Below are positions 45,694 through 55,220 of a stretch of DNA of 64,000 bases, in pieces. The notes below the pieces were generated by a model. That model saw only the letters and a program-made list of their open reading frames with translations, was not told the origin of the DNA and searched no databases. The translations under genes and the position numbers were made by a program. Source of the stretch: Ceratothoa steindachneri (Eukaryota; Arthropoda; Malacostraca; Isopoda; Cymothoidae); contig OZ018317.1 in the NCBI GenBank assembly GCA_963969495.1, forward strand, positions 227,274,099 to 227,338,098, in the 5' to 3' direction. Numbering within the stretch: position 1 is the first letter of the stretch; each line of letters opens with the position of its first letter.

Positions 45694-46583
45694 ACAACCA
45701 CCTTGTCGTCGGTGAGAGAGCTTGCGTTATCTGCCTGAGTTAAGCTAGCTAAGCTGGGGGACTTTTAGTCCGGTAGGGTCACCCATGCCAGTAAGGTAGC
45801 TGTAGTAGGATCCAGACTAATGGTTGTCAAACTTCTCTACCACTTCTTTGATGCGTCTCCTTGCATCCTCCTAAATTTTTCAATGGCACTTTGCCGCTAT
45901 GACTCCGTCCTTTTCTTACGCTATCCCCAACCTTGAAATAAAATGTAAAACAAAACAAAAAAAAACAAAAAACTTCGATACTATTTGATAGTAAGGACCT
46001 CACCAGCTACCTTATGCCGTGTGGGAAGAGAGGCTTTGGAACCTCTATAAATAACACTATCTAACGCTCACAGGTCGCGAGAGACTAGGACTGAAGGGAT
46101 CCTAGGCGCCGGGGTGCGATTAATGGAGATGAGCTAAGTGCCCCGTTAAGCCTTCTCCTAACGTGCAATTGCCTGACCAGCTCCCTGTGACCGTTCCTTA
46201 GTGTCAGTGGTTGCACCGACCCGAGGTGACGGGTCCTTGTTACCAGGTTGGCTGCCAGGCCAACTAAAAGCCCCGGGTAGAGTCTCTCAAAGCGAGCACG
46301 ATATCCCTTGACCGCTCGCCAGAGATCCTGGCCGCTCCGACTTCAGTCATTAAGAGTTAGTAAGGTGCATGAAACTGTTGTCTCCCTGTGCATTCGCCTG
46401 GTTGGGAGCCACGGTGCCCAGGGCTCGACAGTCTAGTCGCTACTAGCTGGACGGCAACGCCAAAGCGGATTGCACTCCAAAAGTCCCAAAGCTGAAGGAA
46501 GGGTAGGCGGGAGCGACTCGCGCGAGGATAAATCACCACCCCCCAAAATTTTTTCAACAAGTGGTCTACAAGTGATAACAATA
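45691..46583 (+). other. E2 leader / possible small retroposon
   Basis: G+C-richer than the surrounding spacer and lacks coding frames. An A-rich tract (AAAACAAAACAAAAAAAAAC-like) at 45,944-45,970 could mark the 3' end of a separate short retroposed unit 45.69-45.97 kb. From 45,971 to the ORF1 ATG is the leader of E2, where an internal promoter is expected for this class but not identifiable by eye. Confidence 0.45.
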
Positions 46584-47723
46584 ATGCCTGGCGCTCAAAC
46601 ACTAAAAAGCGAATGCCCAAAATGCGAAAGCACACGCTGGTGTATCGACTTCCCGGAAGGCAACTTCAGGGACATCGCTCCAACGAGCAGATGCCTCTTC
46701 TGCGTTCTGGAGGAGAAGCTCGAGCAGGCGGAGGAAAGGAGGAGGAAGGAGATCGCCCAGATGGAGGAGAGGTACAACGGGCAGATCGCCGACCTTAAGA
46801 GCCAAGTCGCCCTCCTAAAGAAGGCACTCGACCTCAAGCACTCGAGTGACGACTCGAGCGCTACGGCTGAGGAGAAGACCGCTGAGGGTAGTGGAGGGGA
46901 CAATGATGGCAGCTACGCAGCCGCCGTCAAGAAACCCCCCAAAACTCCCATCACAGAAGATGAGAAAAAGGAGAGAAAGCGAAAGAAGCAAGAAAGGAAG
47001 AAGAATAGAAGGAAGCAGAAAAGGGAAGAAGAGAAGATTGAAAAGAAGAAAAAAGAAGAGAGCGAAGCTTTAAACACGAAAGAGAAGGAAAAGAGCACGA
47101 AGGCAGATGGCTGGAAGAAGGAGAAAGCGTCCAAGAAACCGGAGGTCACTGTCTATGGTGACTCTCAGGCTCGAGGACTAGAACCGTTCCTGCGAGCACG
47201 GCTCCAAAAGAAAGTGGAGGTCAAGTGCCTGCCCGGCAAGGGTAATAAGGCACTGAGAAAGGAGGTGGAGAAGAGTCCCACTCCTGACTCTTCAGTAGTT
47301 GCCATTCTGGCTAGTGGCAACGACCTCTACTTCCGCAACGGGGGAGCAGGGGTGACAGAACCAATACTCCAGAACGTCATGGGGGCAGTCGACGACTGCG
47401 GACTAAAGACGAGGAGGAGGGTCGTTGTCGGGATCCTTCCACGGAGGAGCCCTAACCCCATTACATACCGTCGCAATGAGCTGGTAAACCAGAGGTTGAG
47501 AGACCTCTGTACAGCTGAAGGGGTCTTCTTCGCGGACCCTTTCCGGACGTTCTTTGGTAGGAACGACCTCTACCAAAGGGACGGAGCCCACCTGTCGATG
47601 AAGGGAAAAGCCATGCTGGCTAACCTCATCCAGGAGACGGTTAACCGCTGCGTCCGGTCTGTTCGGGAAAGGAGGACCGTTCCTGCCGCCAAGCCAAAGG
47701 CGGCGGGAAACGGTCGAACTTAG
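46584..47723 (+). CDS. E2 ORF1: zinc/coiled-coil/SGNH-esterase protein
   Basis: 379 residues from ATG 46,584 (an upstream in-frame extension has no ATG) to TAG 47,721-47,723. Residues 11-40 hold two Cys pairs (C11-x2-C14, C37-x2-C40), a zinc-binding or PHD-like module. Residues about 41-85 are a coiled coil, and about 125-180 are very Lys/Arg-rich. The C-terminal half is an SGNH/GDSL-type esterase: GDS with Ser194, the block with Asn246 (ASGND) and the D333-G-A-H336 pair all present, so the catalytic set is complete. Esterase-bearing ORF1 is established for CR1-clade LINEs; its role in retrotransposition is unsettled, with lipid or particle association being guesses. It binds element RNA by analogy. 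Confidence 0.88.
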   Translation: MPGAQTLKSECPKCESTRWCIDFPEGNFRDIAPTSRCLFCVLEEKLEQAEERRRKEIAQMEERYNGQIADLKSQVALLKKALDLKHSSDDSSATAEEKTAEGSGGDNDGSYAAAVKKPPKTPITEDEKKERKRKKQERKKNRRKQKREEEKIEKKKKEESEALNTKEKEKSTKADGWKKEKASKKPEVTVYGDSQARGLEPFLRARLQKKVEVKCLPGKGNKALRKEVEKSPTPDSSVVAILASGNDLYFRNGGAGVTEPILQNVMGAVDDCGLKTRRRVVVGILPRRSPNPITYRRNELVNQRLRDLCTAEGVFFADPFRTFFGRNDLYQRDGAHLSMKGKAMLANLIQETVNRCVRSVRERRTVPAAKPKAAGNGRT

Positions 47724-47752
47724 GGAGACCACCAGCCGGGAACTCCCTTAAG
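47705..47752 (+). promoter_or_regulatory. Putative -1 ribosomal frameshift signal, E2
   Basis: G GGA AAC at 47,705-47,711 in the correct phase of ORF1, four codons before the TAG. The stem AGGGAG (47,722-47,727) with CTCCCT (47,743-47,748) starts 10 nt downstream. It can be lengthened to nine pairs (CTTAGGGAG with CTCCCTTAAG, one bulge), which leaves a 7-nt spacer. The position, heptamer and core stem are shared with E1, although surrounding bases differ. Confidence 0.75.
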
Positions 47753-50482
47753 GTTCTTCTGTTCAACGCGAGGTCCATCCGGAACAAGTTTCTGGAATTA
47801 GTGGCCCTCGTAGCAACGGAAGAACCAGATCTGGTGGCCATCACGGAGTCGTGGATTCGAACCTCTGTTCGTGACTTTGAGGGCGAATTCGCAATCCCGG
47901 GCTACCAGATCTTCCACAAAGACCGGCTGGCGAAGGAGGGGGGCGGAGTGGTGGTGTACGTGAGAAGTGTATTCACGGCAACGAGCAGCACCACCACCGC
48001 CCACCAAGAAGTCCTATGCGTGGACTTGGAGCTGGGTACCACCAAGTACAGGACTGTTACAGTTTATAGACCCCCATCCTCGACGGAGGATCAAGACAGG
48101 GACCTCTATAATCAACTGAATCAGTTAACTGAATGCAGGGTGAGTATCGTCATGGGGGACTTCAACACTCACGTTGACTGGGCAACCAGAGAAACCCGCA
48201 TCGACAACATACGGCTCCTTAACTTCGTAAATGAAGGATTCTTCACTCAATGGGTGAGAGAACCAACACGAGGTGCAAACATCCTCGACCTAGTTCTCAC
48301 ATCCGAGGATGACATCATTGAGGAAGTTAGTGTAGATGAGGAGCTAGGTGGCAGCGACCACCGCCTCATCAGGTTCTGCATTCGAGTCCCAGCTCGCGAA
48401 GCAGTAGCTCGTGCTGCAGCCAAGCTGAACTTCAGAAAGGCAAATTTCGCGGGACTTCGTGCTGGCGTGGCAGCGATAGAGGTGGTAGATAGTGACAACG
48501 TCGAGCAACCATGGAAGAATTTCAAAAACTCATTCATGGCCCTGCAGTCACGATTCATTCCATCAGAACGCGGCCGAGTCGGAGCTACTCAACCCAAGTG
48601 GTTCACCCCCGAAATCGGGAGAACCCTACGGAAGAGAAAAACCGCCTATCGCCAAGCGAAGAACACTGGAGAATTCGAGCACTACAAAAGTCTATGCCGA
48701 AGTGTCAAGTCCATGATAAGGGTGGCGAAACGCGCCGAAGAAGTCCGTGTGGCGAGACTCTGCAAAGAGAGCCCCAAGGAATTCTTCGGATACGTAAACA
48801 GCCGTAAGCCGACACGTAGACGGATCGGTCCCTTGGTGAAAGAGGATGGTGAGCTAGAGCTCAGTGACGAAGCGAATGCGACCATCCTCAACAAGTACTT
48901 CTCGTCAGTTTTCACTGAGGAGAAGGACACCACCCCTGAGCCTCGTGACAAGTACGAAGGCTCAGAGCAATTGGAGAGATTTCACTTCGAAGAGACGACA
49001 GTGCGTTCAAAGATCGACGCTTTGAACCGCTACAAGTCGCCAGGGCCCGATGGCTTCTTACCACGGGTGCTGAAGGAAGTGCGAGATGAGGTCTCCCCAC
49101 ATCTCTGCTCGATCTTCAGGAAATCGCTCGAGACTGGATGCGTGCCAAAGGACTGGCGAGACGCGGAAGTCACCCCCATATTCAAAAAGGGTAACGCGAG
49201 CGAGCCATCTAACTACCGGCCGATCAGCCTGACGTCGGTAGTAGGAAAATTGATGGAAAGTATCCTGGTTGACAAAATAACGCAGCACGTCGAGTCCAAC
49301 CACCTATTGAGGAATTCTCAACACGGGTTCCGGCGGCACAGGTCATGCCTAACGAACCTTTTGGAATTCTTCCACTTCGTGTTCAGCGAACACGACCGGG
49401 AGAAGGCGGTGGATGTCATCTACCTCGACTTGAAGAAGGCCTTCGACAAGGTGGTGCCCCACCGCCGATTGCTGAAAAAGGTTCGAGCGCTAGGCATCGC
49501 CGGAGCTGTAGGTGACTGGATCGAAAACTGGCTGCATAGTCGAAGGCAGCGAGTAGTGGTGAACGGGCAAAAGTCCGGTTGGCTACCGGTAACAAGCGGC
49601 GTTCCTCAAGGCTCCGTGCTGGGCCCCCTACTCTTCATCATCTATGTAAACGACATAGATGATGGCATAACTGCGAGGATTTCCAAATTTGCCGACGATA
49701 CCAAACTAGGTATGAACGTGGCAGACGCGGAAAACGTCGAGAGACTCCAAGCCGACTTGAGGAAACTCGGGGAGTGGTCAGACAAATGGCAAATGCCGTT
49801 CAATGTCGAAAAGTGCAAGGTGATGCACATCGGCCACAGAAATCCCCAAGCCGTCTACAGCCTCAAAAACTCGGCGCTCGAGAGCACAGACATGGAAAAA
49901 GACTTGGGAGTCGTGATCACCAGCGACCTCAAGTTTTCCAAGCAGTGCATCGAGGCGGAGAAGAAAGCCCAGAGAATCTTGGGGTATATCAAGCGACAGT
50001 TTGGGTATCGGAACAGGGAAATCGTTCTCACTCTCTTTAATTCCCTGGTCCGACCTCACCTGGAGTACGCAGTCCAGTTTTGGAGTCCATCCCTTCGGAA
50101 GGACATCGCCCGACTGGAGCGAGTACAAGCCAGGGCGACCAAACTGATCCCCTCGATCAGGCACAAAAGTTACGAAGCCCGCCTAGAAGAACTAAACCTC
50201 TTCTCACTGGAAACCCGAAGACGGCGCGGTCAATTAATCGAGGTCTTCAAAATCCTCCGAGGTATTGACCACGTAGGCAACGGGGACATGTTCCAACTAA
50301 GCGAGGGCGTAACGAGAAACCACGGCTACAAAATTGAGCTGCCGCGTTATCACCGGGACAGATGCGGGAACTTCTTCAGTTACAGTATCTGCAACGAGTG
50401 GAACGCGCTTCCGCCAGAAGTCGTGAACAGCGACTCTGTGGAGCAGTTCAAAAGGCGCCTGGATAAAGTCCTGGTTCGCTGA
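47705..50482 (+). CDS. E2 ORF2: endonuclease-reverse transcriptase
   Basis: The frame is open from 47,645 (just after a TAA at 47,642-47,644) to a TGA at 50,480-50,482 and lies in the -1 frame of ORF1. The first ATG in frame is inside the MGDFNTH motif (about 48.15 kb), so AUG initiation cannot make a whole endonuclease. Endonuclease: VLLFNARSIRNKF (47.75 kb), ITESW, MGDFNTH, GGSDHR, all intact. RT: PGPDGF, NYRPISLTS, QHGFRR, YLDLKKAFDKV, GVPQGSVLGP and FADDTK (about 49.69 kb), all intact. There is one extra Val after AFDKV relative to E1. The C-terminal segment HLEYAVQFWSPSLRKDI is shared with E1 and E3. About 925 codons, a plausible active enzyme. Confidence 0.93.
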   Translation, partial: GKRSNLGRPPAGNSLKVLLFNARSIRNKFLELVALVATEEPDLVAITESWIRTSVRDFEGEFAIPGYQIFHKDRLAKEGGGVVVYVRSVFTATSSTTTAHQEVLCVDLELGTTKYRTVTVYRPPSSTEDQDRDLYNQLNQLTECRVSIVMGDFNTHVDWATRETRIDNIRLLNFVNEGFFTQWVREPTRGANILDLVLTSEDDIIEEVSVDEELGGSDHRLIRFCIRVPAREAVARAAAKLNFRKANFAGLRAGVAAIEVVDSDNVEQPWKNFKNSFMALQSRFIPSERGRVGATQPKWFTPEIGRTLRKRKTAYRQAKNTGEFEHYKSLCRSVKSMIRVAKRAEEVRVARLCKESPKEFFGYVNSRKPTRRRIGPLVKEDGELELSDEANATILNKYFSSVFTEEKDTTPEPRDKYEGSEQLERFHFEETTVRSKIDALNRYKSPGPDGFLPRVLKEVRDEVSPHLCSIFRKSLETGCVPKDWRDAEVTPIFKKGNASEPSNYRPISLTSVVGKLMESILVDKITQHVESNHLLRNSQHGFRRHRSCLTNLLEFFHFVFSEHDREKAVDVIYLDLKKAFDKVVPHRRLLKKVRALGIAGAVGDWIENWLHSRRQRVVVNGQKSGWLPVTSGVPQGSVLGPLLFIIYVNDIDDGITARISKFADDTKLGMNVADAENVERLQADLRKLGEWSDKWQMPFNVEKCKVMHIGHRNPQAVYSLKNSALESTDMEKDLGVVITSDLKFSKQCIEAEKKAQRILGYIKRQFGYRNREIVLTLFNSLVRPHLEYAVQFWSPSLRKDIARLERVQARATKLIPSIRHKSYEARLEELNLFSLETRRRRGQLIEVFKILRGIDHVGNGDMFQLSEGVTRNHGYKIELPRYHRDRCGNFFSYSICNEWNALPPEVVNSDSVEQFKRRLDKVLVR

Positions 50483-50511
50483 CAGGCTCACGAGTCCCTG
50501 ACTCGTAACAA

Positions 50512-50549
50512 GTACCCTCTCGTATGGACCGTAAGGTCTTCTAGGGTAC
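50512..50549 (+). promoter_or_regulatory. 3' hairpin with GUAA loop, E2
   Basis: Outer stem GTACCCT (50,512-50,518) with AGGGTAC (50,543-50,549). Inner GGACC (50,526-50,530) and GGTCT (50,535-50,539) flank GTAA. Relative to E1 a U-G pair becomes C-G. A second small stem ACGAGT/ACTCGT lies just upstream (about 50.49 kb). Confidence 0.7.
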
Positions 50550-50571
50550 TTCTTTTCCTTGTGACTCCTTG

Positions 50572-50630
<59 letters not shown>
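50550..50630 (+). repeat. E2 tail: decamers then (CT)n
   Basis: Two CCTTGTGACT units, then (CT)n from about 50,575 to 50,630, where E3 begins. Confidence 0.9.
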
Positions 50631-50633
<3 letters not shown>

Positions 50634-50644
50634 CTTATATCAAT

Positions 50645-52339
50645 AGAAATAGGCAAATGAGAAGCGGGATTGGCCCCTTGAAAAACCAGTTGGGTGAAAT
50701 TATTTCAGATGATATGGGTATGGCTAATATCTTAAACGAGTTTTTTAGTTCAGTCTTCACCTTAGGATATACTAATAACGATAACAACGAGTCTATACAG
50801 GTCAGACACCCATCACTAAGGAGCCTGGAAGTAAATCCGCAACTAGTAATTGATAAATTAAAGAAAATGAACTCGTACAAGACTCCTGGTCATGATAAAT
50901 TTTACCCTAGAATCTTAAAACATGTCCATAATGAGTTAGCAGAGTCACTTGCTCTCATTTTTAACAAATCTCTCGAGCATGGGGTCGTCCCTGATGATTG
51001 GAGGAAAGCTAACGTCACACCTATCTTTAAGAACGGATGTAAAAACCAGGCCAGTAATTACAGACCCATTAGCTTAACCTCAATAGTTGGAAAGTTGCTC
51101 GAAACGATCATTAGAGACAAGCTAGTAGAGTTCCTCGAAAACAATAACCTTATACGTGATAGCCAGCATGGTTTTAGGTCTAAGAGATCGTGCTTAACAA
51201 ACCTAATTGACTTTTACCATAACCTTTTCAACCTATATAACGATACTAAATCATTAGATATAATTTACCTAGATTTCAAAAAGGCATTTGACAAAATTCC
51301 ACATCAGAAACTCATGAACAAAGTGCGTACGCTAGGAATTAACGGTAATATATACGGATGGATTAGTAGCTGGTTAAAAAACAGGAAGCAGAGAGTGATA
51401 ATAAATGGCGTGGAATCGGACTGGGTATCTGTTACCAGCGGTGTTCCCCAGGGATCAGTCCTGGGGCCTATTTTATTTACTATATACATCAATGACATAG
51501 ACGTTGGAATAAATAATATCATATCTAAATTTGCAGATGACACGAAAATAGGTAACTCAGTACTATGCGAAGATGACAGGGCTAGCCTGCAGGCTGATAT
51601 AAATAAAATTACCGAATGGTCTGAGAAATGGCAAATGCCATTTAATATCGACAAATGCCAAATCCTTCAGTGCGGAACAAAAAACAAAAAATACACCTAT
51701 ACAATGCAAGGCGGCTTAATAAACACAACCCCGCAGGTTAAAGATTTAGGAGTAATAATTACAGAAAACTTGAAAACATCAAACCAATGCGCAGCTGCTG
51801 CAAACAAAGCTAACACAGCACTAGGATTTATAAAAAGAAACTTTACTTATAAAAGCGAGGAGATAATTATGCCACTATATAAAAGTATTGTCAGGCCCCA
51901 TCTCGAATACGCTGTACAGTTCTGGGCCCCTTACTTAATAAAAGACATAGATAAATTAGAAGCTGTACAACACAGAGCGACAAAACTTATCCCGTCAGTA
52001 CGTAACAAACCTTACCACGAGAGGCTAAAAAAACTCAATCTATTTTCCGTCAGAAAACGAAGACTAAGGGGGCAGCTTATAGAGTGCTTCAAAATACTTA
52101 AAGGATTTAACAACGTTAATGCCAATAACTTGTTCACACTGACAGGGGAGTGTCCCACCCGTGGACATGATTCAAAACTTCAGGGTAAAAGAGCCACTAT
52201 GGATGTAATAAAAAACTTCTTCACTTACTCGATTATTAATGATTGGAATAATTTGCCAAACGCAGTAGTGGACAGCAGAACTATAGATTCATTTAAAATG
52301 AGATTAGACAAACACTTAACAAATATTGGAATTGTTTAG
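50645..52339 (+). CDS. E3 ORF2 fragment: reverse transcriptase
   Basis: About 560 codons open to a TAG at 52,337-52,339. The endonuclease is absent and the fragment starts just before the RT domain (GPLKNQLGE). RT motifs are NYRPISLTSIVGKLLE, QHGFRSKRSCLTN, YLDFKKAFDKI, GVPQGSVLGPILF and FADDTK, all intact. The C-terminal region HLEYAVQFWAPYLIKDI parallels E1/E2. A Ser/Leu-rich N-terminus that can be read through the preceding (CT)n tract is an artefact. Without endonuclease and leader it cannot move by itself. Confidence 0.9.
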   Translation, partial: RNRQMRSGIGPLKNQLGEIISDDMGMANILNEFFSSVFTLGYTNNDNNESIQVRHPSLRSLEVNPQLVIDKLKKMNSYKTPGHDKFYPRILKHVHNELAESLALIFNKSLEHGVVPDDWRKANVTPIFKNGCKNQASNYRPISLTSIVGKLLETIIRDKLVEFLENNNLIRDSQHGFRSKRSCLTNLIDFYHNLFNLYNDTKSLDIIYLDFKKAFDKIPHQKLMNKVRTLGINGNIYGWISSWLKNRKQRVIINGVESDWVSVTSGVPQGSVLGPILFTIYINDIDVGINNIISKFADDTKIGNSVLCEDDRASLQADINKITEWSEKWQMPFNIDKCQILQCGTKNKKYTYTMQGGLINTTPQVKDLGVIITENLKTSNQCAAAANKANTALGFIKRNFTYKSEEIIMPLYKSIVRPHLEYAVQFWAPYLIKDIDKLEAVQHRATKLIPSVRNKPYHERLKKLNLFSVRKRRLRGQLIECFKILKGFNNVNANNLFTLTGECPTRGHDSKLQGKRATMDVIKNFFTYSIINDWNNLPNAVVDSRTIDSFKMRLDKHLTNIGIV

Positions 52340-52597
52340 CATAAGCTACAAAATAAAATAATATTACAAAAATATAACTCTTTCAGGTTTATGTAAGTGG
52401 TTTTCATATTCATTTCATTTAATTACTATTCAATGCAAATTTCCTTCAGGTACTGTCTTCTTACACCTGCAAGGTACTTTTCCCAAATTATTTCATGTAC
52501 GGCTTTTGCCGGAGGGAGTGGAGGGTGGGGAGAGCCTAAAACTTTTCTATCCTTTACTTCTACTATTCTATGTGTAAGTGGCAGTAGATTTAAGGCC
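52340..52597 (+). other. E3 3'UTR
   Basis: Non-coding A+T-rich region between the RT stop and the 3' hairpin, longer than the roughly 35-bp equivalent in E1 and E2. Confidence 0.6.
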
Positions 52598-52635
52598 AGA
52601 TCACCTTAGTCTGGGCCGTAAGGCCCGTGTGATCT
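52598..52635 (+). promoter_or_regulatory. 3' hairpin with GUAA loop, E3
   Basis: Outer stem AGATCAC (52,598-52,604) with GTGATCT (52,629-52,635). Inner GGGCC (52,613-52,617) and GGCCC (52,622-52,626) flank GTAA. The outer stem has no sequence similarity to that of E1/E2 yet is fully paired, i.e. compensated. Confidence 0.75.
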
Positions 52636-53205
52636 GTGTATCTATGTAACTCTATGTAACTCTATGTAACTCTATGTAACTCTATGTAACTCTATGTAAC
52701 TCTATGTAACTCTATGTAACTCTATGTAACTCTATGTAACTCTATGTAACTATGTAACTCTATGTAACTCTATGTAACTCTATGTAACTCTATGTAACTC
52801 TATGTAACTCTATGTAACTCTATGTAACTCTATGTAACTCTATGTAACTCTATGTAACTCTATGTAACTCTATGTAACTCTATGTAACTCTATGTAACTC
52901 TATGTAACTCTATGTAACTCAATGTAACTCTATGTAACTCTATGTAACTCAATGTAACTCAATGTAACTCAATGTAACTCAATGTAACTCAATGTAACTC
53001 TCTGTAACTCTCTGTAACTCTCTGTAACTCTCTGTAACTCTCTGTAACTCTCTGTAACTCTCTGTAACTCTATGTAACTCTCTGTAACTCTCTGTAACTC
53101 TCTGTAACTCTCTGTAACTCTCTGTAACTCTCTGTAACTCTATGTAACTCTATGTAACTCTCTGTAACTCTCTGTAACTCTCTGTAACTCTCTGTAACTC
53201 TCTGT

Positions 53206-53208
<3 letters not shown>
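52636..53208 (+). repeat. Decamer minisatellite (TATGTAACTC)n, about 57 units
   Basis: 10-bp units with one 8-bp slip near 52,750. Variants are clustered: TATGTAACTC first, then an AATGTAACTC block (about 52.92-52.99 kb), then mostly TCTGTAACTC. The array starts exactly where the LINE tail should be and is an expansion of the E3 tail. Confidence 0.97.
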
Positions 53209-53702
<494 letters not shown>

Positions 53703-54340
53703 AATGTTGTTGAGTTTAATCGCTTCTCTTAATAAAGGCTACATTTTTATCTCTTAAGACATTATGAACTTTCCCAAATGCACAAAAGACCCCTCGAGGA
53801 AATTACTTACTTCCCTATCTTAGTCAAGCTGTTTAGTTCAGAAGAAAAGGCCATTTATTTTTTTCGTGATCAACAATTTTTCGTGCTTAGCTTTCATTCT
53901 TTGAATGTCTGTCTGCTTTAAATGGCTTGGGCATGCATGGTCGTCAGCAGTGAGAATTATCTAGAAGAAAATCTTTGCGGCGTAAGTACTAAAAAATCCG
54001 TCCGTGCTAGTTCATTTTATCTAAATTCCGTGGGATGAGGCCCTGATATCGTTTATCCCTCTTGCATTGGAGAGTAAGCGTATTAAATGAATGCGTAGCA
54101 ACATAAAACAAGACCAACACACCAACCCGAAAAGAAGAACAAGCATTTTGAACCCCGTGATCGTTACATAATCCCTAGCGACACCTTTCTTCACATTCAA
54201 GAGCTTGAATCCTGTTCCACCAGCATTACAAGCACACCAGTCAGTCAGTTACTCACGGGCGTAGAGTACACTTTACTCCAAAGGCCCAGAAAGACCTTTG
54301 GTCGCATAATGGGCTACGTTCCGCCTTTAACTCGTGCATA
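53703..54340. other. Spacer
   Basis: No feature recognised. The right end may hold the first part of the LINE fragment that follows. Confidence 0.35.
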
Positions 54341-54349
54341 TCTTATCGA

Positions 54350-55220
54350 AGCTTGAACTTTCTATTTGCTTTATTCACGAGAAATGTTCAGAAGGCATCT
54401 TCTCAGATGCCTGAAAAATGGCCAGCATACATGTTTTTCTCATTCTCAGGAGGGATCACTCCTTTCCGGCTGGTTTTCACCCAACTTACTCAACCTATCG
54501 CATATGCAACTTGGTGCAGAAAAAAATGTTAGTTTAGTCTATTTCTTAGATTTGTTACTCGTCTCCTCGTTATGTTCTAGATAGAGTTCTCTGCTGCCAA
54601 TCCTGAATAACTTATCAATGCATTTCTTCCTAGACAGCACTTCGCCTGGGTATTTTTCTATCAGGTGAAGGTATACGATACCGCATGGAAATCTAGCATC
54701 ATGGAAACCCTCCATATATTGTGTGCAAGAATACGCCTCGTAATATCTTTGCCTAAGTTCATACGAGATCGTCGTATCCGCTTACGTAAAGAGGAGAACC
54801 CTGATTATGCTCGATGCGCAAGAGGAGAATATGCCTCAAGGAATTGCATTCATTGCAACTCTCCACTCTGAGTCAACTCAAACCTTATTCCCTCGTCCGG
54901 ACAAATATTTTTTTCACTACGATCTAAAATTTTTGGGCTCTTTTCTTTCGGACCAGATCGATTGAACACACACTGCACCGTTGATCTCGATCGGAGGAAA
55001 CTCAAAGATTTCTATTTTCATTAGTTAAAACGAAGATCGTGTCACCATCAAATATACGAGATTCTCCCTAACCTGCTCTTGAATGGGACTCTCTTTGACG
55101 TGAATGAAGCACCGATTCTTTGCTCTTGAATTCGACAAAAGTCTAACATGCTAGGCGCATATACGCAGCTTTATCTTTTCTTATAATTCTGCCATGAAAA
55201 TTCTTTCAATCTGCGTCATT
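54350..55220 (+). pseudogene. I-type LINE reverse transcriptase fragment (decayed)
   Basis: The best segment is 54,665-54,870 with 'KVYDTAWKSSIMETLHILCA' then 'FIRDRRIRLR', the 'KAYDTAWR...FLRDRxFRVR' block of I-clade RT. Downstream pieces near 55.02-55.20 kb resemble the thumb region ('LLLNGTLFD') in shifted frames. Opposite orientation to copies A-C and more decayed. No ends found. Confidence 0.5.

Larger units (their letters stand above)
45691..50575 (+). mobile_element. CR1-like LINE E2, essentially full length
   Basis: Leader, complete ORF1, frameshift junction, complete ORF2, GUAA hairpin and decamer tail. The exact 5' end is uncertain. It may be at 45,691, directly after the E1 tail, or near 45,971 after an A-rich tract (45,944-45,970) that could be the tail of another small retroposon. 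Both ORFs are uninterrupted, so this is a young copy and a candidate source element. Confidence 0.88.
50631..53208 (+). mobile_element. CR1-like LINE E3, 5'-truncated, different subfamily
   Basis: Begins inside ORF2, directly after the (CT)n tail of E2. It is A+T-richer and clearly diverged from E1/E2 but has the same motif order. Open RT, 3'UTR of about 260 bp, GUAA hairpin at 52,598-52,635, then a decamer array. 5' truncation is the usual result of incomplete target-primed reverse transcription. Confidence 0.88.

Noticed and set aside
46470..46583. N-terminal extension of E2 ORF1
   Set aside because: No ATG supports it; the first ATG in frame (46,584) directly precedes the Cys-pair module.
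50561..50645. Ser/Leu-rich N-terminus of the E3 frame starting upstream of E3
   Set aside because: Read-through of the E2 (CT)n tail; the element begins at about 50,631.
52636..53208. Regular short repeats resembling a CRISPR array
   Set aside because: Units are contiguous 10-mers without spacers, in a eukaryotic LINE tail context.
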